A stretch of DNA of 32,313 nucleotides. Origin: CAYJDR01 sp964368965. GTDB lineage: Bacteria; Chrysiogenota; Deferribacteres; Deferribacterales; Mucispirillaceae. The number at the start of each line of letters is the position of its first letter. Position 1 is the first letter of the stretch. Shown piece after piece: positions 8,057-15,062 of the stretch. The position numbers were made by a program, and so were the translations under genes. A model generated the notes under the pieces. That model searched no databases. It saw only the letters and a list, made by a program, of their open reading frames with translations, and had not been told where the DNA came from. The stretch lies in contig CAYJDR010000025.1 of NCBI GenBank assembly GCA_964368965.1, positions 1 through 32,313 of the forward strand. Direction: 5' to 3'.

Positions 8057-8455
8057 TTTGAAAAAGGTTCATTTGGACTTTTTTGTATAAATTATGCGTA
8101 ACTTACTATCATATTCTTTTTTTGAGGTTAATATTATCAATGAATTATGTACAATTCTCTTAAGCATACTTTATATAGAGATGATTATTGACGATAGTTT
8201 GTTAATTTCTAAGAATAGTTTTCCAAAAACTGCGGATAGTGGTAATTTAAGTGTAATGAGGTCTTGTAAAACACGTCATCTATGCACATAAAATAATAAA
8301 ATAACGACGCATTTCAGGGACATTTGTTCAAGTTATGAGTATAAATTGGCTATAGCTATTGATATTACATCATCTTAGCTATTTTTGATATTGAGTAGAC
8401 TGGTATTGTGATGATTGACTGTTAATAAGAAAAGAGGTAGTTTTGCGATAATTTG
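8057..8455. other. About 400-bp AT-rich gap inside the conjugative element
   Basis: No supported gene. A 65-codon plus-strand frame starting at 8094 has no ribosome binding site and no recognisable composition. On the minus strand the 8056-8100 part must hold the leader of the NusA-like gene, and I did not find a convincing promoter for it. An ICE needs an origin of transfer and this is the largest gap in view, but I see no clear nic-like inverted repeat, so I do not call one. Confidence 0.4.
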
Positions 8456-9922
8456 TTAATCGGGTGGAGGCTCATCAAACGTATGTCCGAAGTGCTTTGC
8501 GATTTCAGATTGAACATATTTGATTATTTCGCACGTTTTACCAGTAGAATATTCGTATTCGATGGCAAGGCTTTCTTGTGAACGTTTGCCATTTACACTT
8601 TTCATGCTGTAATCCATAAATAGCTGGATATGCTTCACGGGTATGTGCGATAGTTCTACAGGGATTTTCTTTGGATCTGTAATATAATACATATTTGTAT
8701 TAATGATAACATCTTCTGCACCAATGATATCTTCTTCAAGTTCAAATAGCGGCGCTTGCTCTCTGTAGCTATTGACAACACGATATTGGAATAGTTTTTG
8801 TAAGTACGTTTTTTGAAATGCTAGTGGGCTAATCCTTTTAGATTTTGCTTTTGTGTACACTTCCATGAGTATATCGTTGAAATAGTCGTCAAACTCGCCA
8901 TATAAACGATTTGTATTGATAGCAGTTAAGTATGAATTGTATATAATTCCTTTGTTTTTCTCAAGTAATGACAGTGTTTCTTGCCATATTTGATCGTCAG
9001 ATATTGCACTCACAGTATTAATTTCTATCGGTATTTGATTTTTGATAAGTCTTGCTAAATACTTGTTAGCTTTAGACTTTGATAACTCTTTTGATGCATT
9101 CTCGAATAGCTTTTCATAAGCATTACGCAAGTGTGATGCAGAGGTATAAAGCCTGCGCACTTGTTCATGAGCGTTGCCAAGGTATGCAATTATATGTCGT
9201 AAATCTTCGTATGAATACCCTTCATCTAGCATACGCTTGAATACTACTAAACTACTTGATGATGTATGATAACCAAAACGTTCGCAATGCTTTGTGAGTA
9301 GGGTGTCAAGGTCGTTCGCATATTCTGCAACAACTTCAGGTGTTCGGTTTAGCAACACATCTGGGTAGAGTTCATACGTATATATTCTGCCATTCAATTT
9401 ACGCTTAACAACATTATTGTTTTCAAGCTCATTCAACCTAGTGCGTATTGATGTAAGGCTTTTATCCATTTTTAGAGCCTTTTTAAGCTGTCGTACCGAT
9501 ATTTCAAGCGTTGTTTTGCCATTATCAAGCAAATGAAATCTAAAGAAATTTGTTAATGCAGCATAGTGATAATCGCCATATTCTAGGTCCTTAGTTTCAA
9601 TCAAGCTGACAAGTTCGTTTGACTCTAAGAAGTAATCGGGGTTGATTGAGTAATAATATGTGTTATATAGCGAGTTGATACTTTTAAGAACAAAGCCTTT
9701 GTTTATAAGCCTTTCAAGCACTTTTCTAAGTGTTTTTACGCTTTTGCAATAGCATGACATATTCTTAATATCGTAGACGTTTAATGACTTTGATGGATTG
9801 TTGTTAAAGGAGTATAGTAGTTGATTGAGTATAACAGTTTCTTCATAGTTATAATCTGTTTCAACTAGTAATTCGTGGTGTAGTGGTATTGAGTAGTGCT
9901 TAACTGATGTGTTTATTTGCAT
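8456..9922 (-). CDS. Composite DNA-binding protein: two winged helices, DnaD-like motif, sigma-factor-like C-terminus
   Basis: I do not recognise the 488-residue protein as a named family. Residues about 20-110 look like a winged helix (VKTLRKVLERLINKGFVLKS), and residues 140-185 like a second (KKALKMDKSLTSIRTRLNEL). About 220-275 contains VFKRMLDEGYSYEDLRHIIAYL and SASHLRNAYEKLFE, similar to the DnaD/phage replisome-organiser pattern. Residues about 310-400 read like sigma region 2 (a helix ending FNDILMEVYTKA, then FQKTYLQKLF and VVNSYREQ). Residues 425-480 read like sigma region 4 with a helix-turn-helix around QESLAIEYEYSTGKTCEIIKY. It could be a replication initiator, a relaxosome protein or a regulator of transfer. 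It is the first ICE gene after tRNA-Phe, and its upstream region has a promoter with a palindrome. Confidence 0.6.
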   Translation of the reverse strand: MQINTSVKHYSIPLHHELLVETDYNYEETVILNQLLYSFNNNPSKSLNVYDIKNMSCYCKSVKTLRKVLERLINKGFVLKSINSLYNTYYYSINPDYFLESNELVSLIETKDLEYGDYHYAALTNFFRFHLLDNGKTTLEISVRQLKKALKMDKSLTSIRTRLNELENNNVVKRKLNGRIYTYELYPDVLLNRTPEVVAEYANDLDTLLTKHCERFGYHTSSSSLVVFKRMLDEGYSYEDLRHIIAYLGNAHEQVRRLYTSASHLRNAYEKLFENASKELSKSKANKYLARLIKNQIPIEINTVSAISDDQIWQETLSLLEKNKGIIYNSYLTAINTNRLYGEFDDYFNDILMEVYTKAKSKRISPLAFQKTYLQKLFQYRVVNSYREQAPLFELEEDIIGAEDVIINTNMYYITDPKKIPVELSHIPVKHIQLFMDYSMKSVNGKRSQESLAIEYEYSTGKTCEIIKYVQSEIAKHFGHTFDEPPPD

Positions 9923-9951
9923 AACACACCGCTAAGGTTTAAAAATGGGCA

Positions 9952-10014
9952 CAAAAAAAGCAGAGCCCTAATATTTGTAATCGCGAAAAAACAAAATAAA
10001 AGGAGGACTCTGCT
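9952..10014 (-). terminator. Terminator-like hairpin with large loop upstream of the first ICE gene
   Basis: On the minus strand AGCAGAG (10014-10008) pairs with CTCTGCT (9965-9959), extended by two more pairs after a mismatch, with a loop of about 36 bases, and is followed by seven Ts. It lies between the tRNA-Phe terminator and the gene starting at 9922. It may stop tRNA read-through or act as an attenuator of that gene. If transcription starts at about 10009, only part of the stem would be made. Confidence 0.4.
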
Positions 10015-10015
10015 A

Positions 10016-10039
10016 ATTATAAAACTAACATGCGTTAGT
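10016..10039 (-). promoter_or_regulatory. Palindromic operator candidate beside a TATAAT -10 box
   Basis: ACTAAC-ATGC-GTTAGT (10024-10039) is a perfect 6+6 palindrome. It lies two bases upstream of a perfect TATAAT read on the minus strand (10021-10016). No good -35 is present at 17 bp, which is common for regulated promoters. The likely start is near 10009. The palindrome is placed where a repressor or activator dimer would control the 9922 gene. Confidence 0.4.
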
Positions 10040-10066
10040 AATAATTCAAATGTCGTGTGAAAAACT

Positions 10067-10096
10067 AAAAAAAGGATACCTAAAAGGCATCCTTGA
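10067..10096 (-). terminator. Rho-independent terminator of the tRNA operon
   Basis: On the minus strand AAGGATGCC, a short T-rich loop and GGTATCCTT form a hairpin followed by a run of Ts. It begins eight bases after the tRNA-Phe 3' end. It ends the Gly-Cys-Phe tRNA transcript and separates it from the ICE genes. If an att core lies at the tRNA 3' end, this terminator was brought by the element or rebuilt at the junction. Confidence 0.8.
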
Positions 10097-10103
10097 TTTA
10101 AAG

Positions 10104-10176
10104 TGCCCAAGGGCGGAATCGAACCACCGACACGTGGATTTTCAGTCCACTGCTCTACCGACTGAGCTACTTGGGC
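10104..10176 (-). tRNA. tRNA-Phe (GAA)
   Basis: A 73-base cloverleaf with acceptor stem GCCCAAG/CTTGGGC, D-arm AGCTCAGTCGGTAGAGC, anticodon GAA in CTGAAAATC, T-arm with GGTTCGATTCC and discriminator A. CCA is not encoded. It is last in a three-tRNA operon, and its 3' end borders the conjugative element, so it is the likely integration site. Confidence 0.96.
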
Positions 10177-10237
10177 AACAACTGAGTTGATAACCTACTC
10201 TAAAAAAAGCAGAATGTCAACAAAAAAATTTAACTAA

Positions 10238-10308
10238 AGGCGACGTCCGGATTTGAACCGGAGTACAAGGCTTTGCAGGCCCCTGCCTAACCTCTCGGCC
10301 ACGTCGCC
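10238..10308 (-). tRNA. tRNA-Cys (GCA)
   Basis: A 71-base tRNA with acceptor stem GGCGACG/CGTCGCC, anticodon GCA in CCTGCAAAG, a T-arm with GGTTCAAATCC and the U discriminator expected for cysteine. CCA is not encoded. Confidence 0.95.
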
Positions 10309-10359
10309 ATATCCAGACTACGTTTAAACATATGTTTTCCACGTTGCCATTTTAATTTA

Positions 10360-10432
10360 AGCGGGTAACGGGGCTCGAACCCGTGACCTCAACCTTGGCA
10401 AGGTTGCGCTCTACCAGCTGAGCTACACCCGC
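10360..10432 (-). tRNA. tRNA-Gly (GCC)
   Basis: A 73-base tRNA with acceptor stem GCGGGTG/TACCCGC (one G-T pair), anticodon GCC in CTTGCCAAG, T-arm with GGTTCGAGCCC and the U discriminator typical of glycine. It is the first gene of the tRNA operon, 11 bases after the promoter -10 box. Confidence 0.95.
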
Positions 10433-10443
10433 ATTGGAGTAAC

Positions 10444-10472
10444 TTTATAACTAATTTTTAAACACTTGTCAA
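10444..10472 (-). promoter_or_regulatory. Promoter of the tRNA operon
   Basis: On the minus strand TTGACA (10472-10467), a 17-bp spacer and TATAAA (10449-10444) form a near-consensus sigma70 promoter just upstream of tRNA-Gly. Confidence 0.8.
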
Positions 10473-10531
10473 TACATAATTTTCATTTTTTTTATAATTT
10501 TTTTAAAAACTTTTGCAGAGCACGAAAAATA

Positions 10532-10559
10532 TTGACATTTTGGCGCTTAAGAGTAATAT
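10532..10559 (+). promoter_or_regulatory. Promoter of the HD-GYP gene, predicted leaderless
   Basis: TTGACA (10532-10537), a 16-bp spacer and TATAAT-like TAATAT (10554-10559) are followed by only six bases before the ATG at 10566. Transcription should start at or next to the A of the start codon. No ribosome binding site precedes the ATG. Confidence 0.6.
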
Positions 10560-10565
10560 ATATAT

Positions 10566-11846
10566 ATGTCACTTTTAAATGTAAACCTATTAGATATTGT
10601 TTTGTCGTTCACTGCGACAATGGATTCTGTTAATCCTGAGCTTAAAAAACATCAAACTAGGGTTGCTAATATTGCCCTTAATATTGGTGAAGCTATGGGG
10701 CTTGATAATAGTTCGTTGTTTGACCTTATCATTGCCTCAAGATTACACGATATAGGTGTGCTCTCATCTAGTGAGGGTAAGTTGCTTGCCAATGCGACTA
10801 CATTTGAAAGCGAATATTTTCACCCTTTAGCTGGATACAACATGCTCAAAGATTTTGATAAGCTGAATAGGGTTGCAAAAATCATACTTCACCACCATGC
10901 TAGGTGGGATTATGGTCGAAATAAATTTGATGAAAACGGCGATGAAATACCCATTGAAGCTTGGATAATTGCTGTTGCAGATAAAATTGAAATTTTTATA
11001 ACTCGTGATGAACATACTCTAGCGCAAACATATAGAATTACCGAAAAAGTGATTGGCTTCAGCGAAAAATATGCTCATCCAGATGTTATCGAAGCTTTTA
11101 GCAAAATCTCTAAGAGAGAGTCGTTCTGGCTTGATATTGACTATGGCAACTATCTAACAGCTTTTCTTGATAAACACAAATCCAATGTTAACTTATGTGA
11201 GAACTCGCTACTTGAGTTTGCCCGCAGCTTTTCTCGCATTATTGACTACAAAAACAAATTTACGGCAACTCACTCATCAGGCGTTTCACTTATAGCTGGA
11301 ATGATGACTAATAAAGCGGGTTACGATGAATTTACTCAAATGAAAATGAGTATAGCTGGCTGGTTGCATGACCTCGGTAAAATTGCAGTGCCTGTTAAAA
11401 TACTTGAAAAACAAGCTGCATTAGACCGCGAAGAGCGCATCATCATGAGTACTCATTCATACCATACATATAACATATTATCGCATGTTGGTGGGATAGC
11501 TGATATTACGCGTTGGGCATCGTATCACCATGAGCGACTCACGGGGAATGGTTATCCGTTTCGTTTAGTCGACGAGCAGTTAGATGTTCCTAGCCGTATA
11601 ATGTGCATAGCTGACATGTTTGTTGCGCTGGTTGAAGATAGGCCGTATCGCAAAGGTATGACATGTGATGAAGTTGTAGATATATTTAAAAAACTTGTTA
11701 TGGCAAGAAGCATAAGTGTTGATATGACTGATTTATTATTATCGAACTATGATGAAATGCATGATGCCCTTAAAGAACAGTCTGATGCCACTTATCGTGA
11801 GTTTAACAAGTTCCTTAAAAACACCAATTCTGAATTACTTTACTAA
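10566..11846 (+). CDS. HD-GYP cyclic-di-GMP phosphodiesterase with tandem HD domains
   Basis: The 426-residue cytosolic protein has two HD domains. The second (about 225-390) is a full HD-GYP domain: His236, HDLGK at 268-272, His297, HHERLTGNGYP at 321-331 and RIMCIADMF. These are the metal-binding and GYP motifs of enzymes that hydrolyse cyclic di-GMP to pGpG or GMP. The first (about 25-150) keeps HD at 61-62, a triple His at 109-111 and VADK, but has RWDYGRNKF in place of the GYP loop, so it may be regulatory or inactive. There is no receiver or membrane domain. Its stop codon touches the stop of the convergent GGDEF gene, a likely functional opposite. The start has no Shine-Dalgarno; the promoter position suggests a leaderless mRNA. 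Confidence 0.88.
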   Translation: MSLLNVNLLDIVLSFTATMDSVNPELKKHQTRVANIALNIGEAMGLDNSSLFDLIIASRLHDIGVLSSSEGKLLANATTFESEYFHPLAGYNMLKDFDKLNRVAKIILHHHARWDYGRNKFDENGDEIPIEAWIIAVADKIEIFITRDEHTLAQTYRITEKVIGFSEKYAHPDVIEAFSKISKRESFWLDIDYGNYLTAFLDKHKSNVNLCENSLLEFARSFSRIIDYKNKFTATHSSGVSLIAGMMTNKAGYDEFTQMKMSIAGWLHDLGKIAVPVKILEKQAALDREERIIMSTHSYHTYNILSHVGGIADITRWASYHHERLTGNGYPFRLVDEQLDVPSRIMCIADMFVALVEDRPYRKGMTCDEVVDIFKKLVMARSISVDMTDLLLSNYDEMHDALKEQSDATYREFNKFLKNTNSELLY

Positions 11847-13724
11847 TTAATCTTTTTTATCATCTGGCAATATAGTGTAGCCATTTTTACCACGTTCTTT
11901 TGTCATGTATAGTGCTTTGTCGGCATTTTTATACAAGTCTTGGAAGTTGTCGCCATGTTTGAAGTATACAGAAATACCAATGCTACATGACGTTGTAAAC
12001 GTTTTCCCATCATATTCTACCATCATGTTTAAGGCTTGCGAAAGCAGTTGTGCTTTTTCATCTAGCCATTCGAGCGATGGAAGGTTTTTACAGCATAGTA
12101 TAAACTCATCACCACCGACGCGCCCAACAATATCGGTATCACGGAAGTGACGTTTTAGAACCGATGCAAACATGATGATAACTCTGTCACCAAATGCGTG
12201 GCCACATGTATCATTGATTGTTTTAAAGTTATCGATATCAATAATAAATAATGCATGAGTGTCTTGCATTGGTGTGGACTCTTGCATGATGTTTGATATA
12301 AGTTTAGTAGTAGTAGCTTTGTTATATAGCCTTGTTAGAGAATCTCTTGAAGCTTCTTCAGTGAGTTGTTTTTCTCTATCAATATTTTCAATAAGGCAAA
12401 GCATGCGTACGCTATTATCAAGCTTATGGTCGAACAGTGCTGTTGTGATACGTTTCCAAGTTCCCATTTGTAGCCCTGTTTTAAACTTAATTTCATGGTA
12501 AAATCTATTCATGCCTTGCATATGTAAGTTGAGTAGATTTTCACGGTTGAACAGTTCGACAAAGTCAGGGATATATTTATCTTGTACGAAGTATTTGATG
12601 GCTTGTTCGACAGTTTCATCGTAACTAGGTGTGCCGTTACAGTTTACTAGCCTTGTTGCTAGCTTTTTTGTAAGTGGATCTGATAGTGAGTTTTGAGTGA
12701 GGTTCATCTCGTGTACGCTATCGTAGTTAATATGTGTGTAGTCGACAAGTGACTTGTAATATTCAAGGTTACGTTCTTGAAGTGAAAGTTTATCGCTTAC
12801 ACTTACAACTGATTGGCGCATTCTTTTGATGTACACAACAGTTAAAGCGCCAAAAGCAATAATCATGATAGAAAATAGTGTAGGCATTTCACCAACAATA
12901 ACATCTTTAATACTTAAAATATTAACATACTCGCCTAGCCATTTATCTGAAAGTTCGTTGATTGTGCCGTTTTGATATAAAGATACAAAAGCATTATTTA
13001 ATTCGTTCACAAGTTCAGCGTTTTTTTCTGGTGCTGCAAATCCTGTTTGTATGTGTAATAGTAGTGGCTGAGTGCTGACTAGCGAAGTATTGCCAATTTG
13101 CGCCATAGTGCGTCTGCCAAGGCTATATCTCATCATTGCGTAATTGTTTTTGTTGTTTACAACAGATAGTAGTGCTTCAGCAGGGCTGTTATACAATGTT
13201 GTAATACTTTCCATGCCATAAGGTTTGACAACATTATTATGGGTGAAGTCATCTTTAACAACGGCTAATTTTTTTGTGAGAGCTTCTTTGAAATCGACAA
13301 CTTTTTCTTTGCCGAAAACAGCAATATCATCTGTAGTAAATCTAAGTGTAGTGATTATGCCTTCAGGTACATTGTCGATGTCGTAGCCAAGCACTAAATC
13401 TATAGCGCCACCAGTTAGCGATTCATTAATATATTGGTTGTCGATAAATTCGATATCAACGTTTGCGCCGATTTTATCTGCAAGCATATAAAGTAACTCA
13501 ACATAATAACCAGAAGGCTTACCGTTTTCGTCTGCAAATGATAGTGGTTCATTGACGCGTGTAGCGAGAACAGATATAGTCCTATCATAATTTTGATTGA
13601 TTTTATAGTCTACTTGAGGTGACTCTATCGGTAGTGAAAAAAAGATAACGCTAGTGAGCGCAATTATCATGAGTGCTATTATAACTACAATAGCTTTATT
13701 TGTTGAACTTATTTTGTTTGACAT
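11847..13724 (-). CDS. Membrane diguanylate cyclase with periplasmic solute-binding sensor (SBP3-PAS-like-GGDEF)
   Basis: The 625-residue protein probably senses a small molecule in the periplasm and makes cyclic di-GMP. A membrane helix at about 12-34 is followed by a periplasmic domain (about 45-270) resembling the bacterial amino-acid-binding family 3: PLSFADENGKPSGYYVELL and GGAIDLVLGYD are typical. A second helix lies at about 285-305. About 320-455 is PAS-like, and a GGDEF domain closes the protein, with GGDEF at 537-541. RDTD at 528-531, five residues before the GG, is the I-site for product inhibition. NDTCGHAFGD matches the substrate loop. The active-site signature is intact, so it should be catalytic. 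It is convergent with the HD-GYP gene. Confidence 0.9.
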   Translation of the reverse strand: MSNKISSTNKAIVVIIALMIIALTSVIFFSLPIESPQVDYKINQNYDRTISVLATRVNEPLSFADENGKPSGYYVELLYMLADKIGANVDIEFIDNQYINESLTGGAIDLVLGYDIDNVPEGIITTLRFTTDDIAVFGKEKVVDFKEALTKKLAVVKDDFTHNNVVKPYGMESITTLYNSPAEALLSVVNNKNNYAMMRYSLGRRTMAQIGNTSLVSTQPLLLHIQTGFAAPEKNAELVNELNNAFVSLYQNGTINELSDKWLGEYVNILSIKDVIVGEMPTLFSIMIIAFGALTVVYIKRMRQSVVSVSDKLSLQERNLEYYKSLVDYTHINYDSVHEMNLTQNSLSDPLTKKLATRLVNCNGTPSYDETVEQAIKYFVQDKYIPDFVELFNRENLLNLHMQGMNRFYHEIKFKTGLQMGTWKRITTALFDHKLDNSVRMLCLIENIDREKQLTEEASRDSLTRLYNKATTTKLISNIMQESTPMQDTHALFIIDIDNFKTINDTCGHAFGDRVIIMFASVLKRHFRDTDIVGRVGGDEFILCCKNLPSLEWLDEKAQLLSQALNMMVEYDGKTFTTSCSIGISVYFKHGDNFQDLYKNADKALYMTKERGKNGYTILPDDKKD

Positions 13725-13757
13725 AAATAACCATTTTAATACTAATTTTACTTCTAA

Positions 13758-13786
13758 ATTAAAACAAAAACAGTCTTAAAAGTCAA
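13758..13786 (-). promoter_or_regulatory. Promoter of the GGDEF gene
   Basis: On the minus strand TTGACT (13786-13781), a 17-bp spacer and TTTAAT (13763-13758). This places the start about 25-30 bases upstream of the ATG at 13724. Confidence 0.6.
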
Positions 13787-13855
13787 TAGAAATAAAAATA
13801 GATTAAAATGATATAGTGTTTATGTTTAATAACATCAATGAATTGATGCTTGCCA

Positions 13856-14986
13856 TTATTTTTTTGATAATAGAATAACAGCTATAGCACCAGCTAGTAG
13901 CATGCACATAGCAACACTATAGCCACCAGCCGACCAGCCAAAATTATCAATAATGTTGCTAAATAAAATTGGGCCAAGCACCATGCCCGTATTTTGCCCA
14001 AGTGAAACAATCGACATACCGATGCTTGTAAGGCTTTCATCTTTCATGACACGTGGTACGCTATAAAATGTAGCAGCTGGGATAACACCAAGTAAAATAC
14101 CTATGAAGACGAGCAATATTGCAATCATTGCAACATCTACATTGAATAACACTGAGAGGAAGCCTGCGTATACGATAGATCCGACAATCAATATTTTAAA
14201 CGCGTTTATCCTAGTTAAAACCAACCCAGCAAGAGGGCCACCGAATAATGATGCAAACATGATGATATTTGTCATAATTGCGCCTTGTTGCATTTCGTGT
14301 ACGTTGAGCAAGTATAATGGCAAGTAGCTTTTTACAGAGATAGACATGATGTTGAACAGCATGAATAGTCCAGCGAGTAGCCATATAGCGCTATTGTTGT
14401 AAGCAGCTTTATTATCTTTTTTGCTTTCTTGTGATGTTGAATAGTCATCAGGTAGCTTGAATATCAGTTGGAATGCAACTAGGATAATTGCTGTGTAAGC
14501 AATTCCAACGATCCACATTTGTTGCCATGCGCTTAAAGGAACCATGTATATAAGGAACGTGCCGAATGGAACCCAAGTTGCCCACACGCCCATTGCGAGT
14601 CCTCTACCTTTAGATGGAAACCATGCTAAAATAGCAGTGCTACCAGCGATCGAAAGCAGACACAAACCAATACCTTCAATAGCTCTACTTGCTAACATTA
14701 TTGATAGATTTGTTGAGAAATAACCGATGGTTGAACCTGCCACTAATGCAATAAGCGAAATGCTTATTGAGCGTTTAAGCCCGAGTTTATGTACAAGTTG
14801 CCCAGCAGGTAATGCAAAAACTAGTCCAACGATTGCAAACACTGTCATTAACCAACCTGATAGCGCAACACTAAGCCCAAGTTTTTCGATAAGATCAGCC
14901 ATTACAGGTGGAACTTTGTAGAAATTTATTGGCGCAGCGATAGCTGCTAAGTAGATGATTGCAAGCATTTTATAGTTCTGTTTCAT
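13856..14986 (-). CDS. MFS transporter
   Basis: The 376-residue protein is a major facilitator of about 11-12 membrane helices. The N-terminal half has the classic loop after helix 2 (AGQLVHKLGLKRSI, a version of the G-x-L-x-D-R/K-x-G-R motif). A cytosolic linker rich in Ser, Lys and Asp (PDDYSTSQESKKDNK) joins the two halves, and a second GPLAGLVLTR loop follows. The start, MKQNYKMLAIIYLA, and overall form resemble the CynX/NarK-like group of small MFS carriers, but the substrate cannot be told. AAGGG lies eight bases before the ATG. The weak hairpin CATCAA-TTCA-TTGATG just after the stop may be its terminator. Confidence 0.85.
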   Translation of the reverse strand: MKQNYKMLAIIYLAAIAAPINFYKVPPVMADLIEKLGLSVALSGWLMTVFAIVGLVFALPAGQLVHKLGLKRSISISLIALVAGSTIGYFSTNLSIMLASRAIEGIGLCLLSIAGSTAILAWFPSKGRGLAMGVWATWVPFGTFLIYMVPLSAWQQMWIVGIAYTAIILVAFQLIFKLPDDYSTSQESKKDNKAAYNNSAIWLLAGLFMLFNIMSISVKSYLPLYLLNVHEMQQGAIMTNIIMFASLFGGPLAGLVLTRINAFKILIVGSIVYAGFLSVLFNVDVAMIAILLVFIGILLGVIPAATFYSVPRVMKDESLTSIGMSIVSLGQNTGMVLGPILFSNIIDNFGWSAGGYSVAMCMLLAGAIAVILLSKK

Positions 14987-15014
14987 GATTTGTACCCTTG
15001 TGTATAGTTAGGGT

Positions 15015-15043
15015 ATTATGTAGAACATTGTCTAGCCTGTCAA
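15015..15043 (-). promoter_or_regulatory. Promoter of the MFS gene
   Basis: On the minus strand TTGACA (15043-15038), a 17-bp spacer and CATAAT (15020-15015). It lies in the 76-base gap after the ankyrin gene, so the transporter can be expressed on its own. Confidence 0.7.
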
Positions 15044-15062
15044 GAAGTATATGTATATAAGG

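Noticed and set aside
8094..8291. Plus-strand open frame of 65 codons inside the conjugative element
   Set aside because: No ribosome binding site, composition not protein-like, and it lies in the upstream region of a minus-strand gene.
1..10104. Integrase or relaxase gene of the ICE
   Set aside because: No tyrosine or serine recombinase motif and no TraI-like protein is visible in the part of the element inside the window.
9913..10110. Minus-strand frame rich in Phe and Leu between tRNA-Phe and the first ICE gene, as a leader peptide
   Set aside because: It starts inside the tRNA and runs through the tRNA terminator, so it is not translated as one unit.
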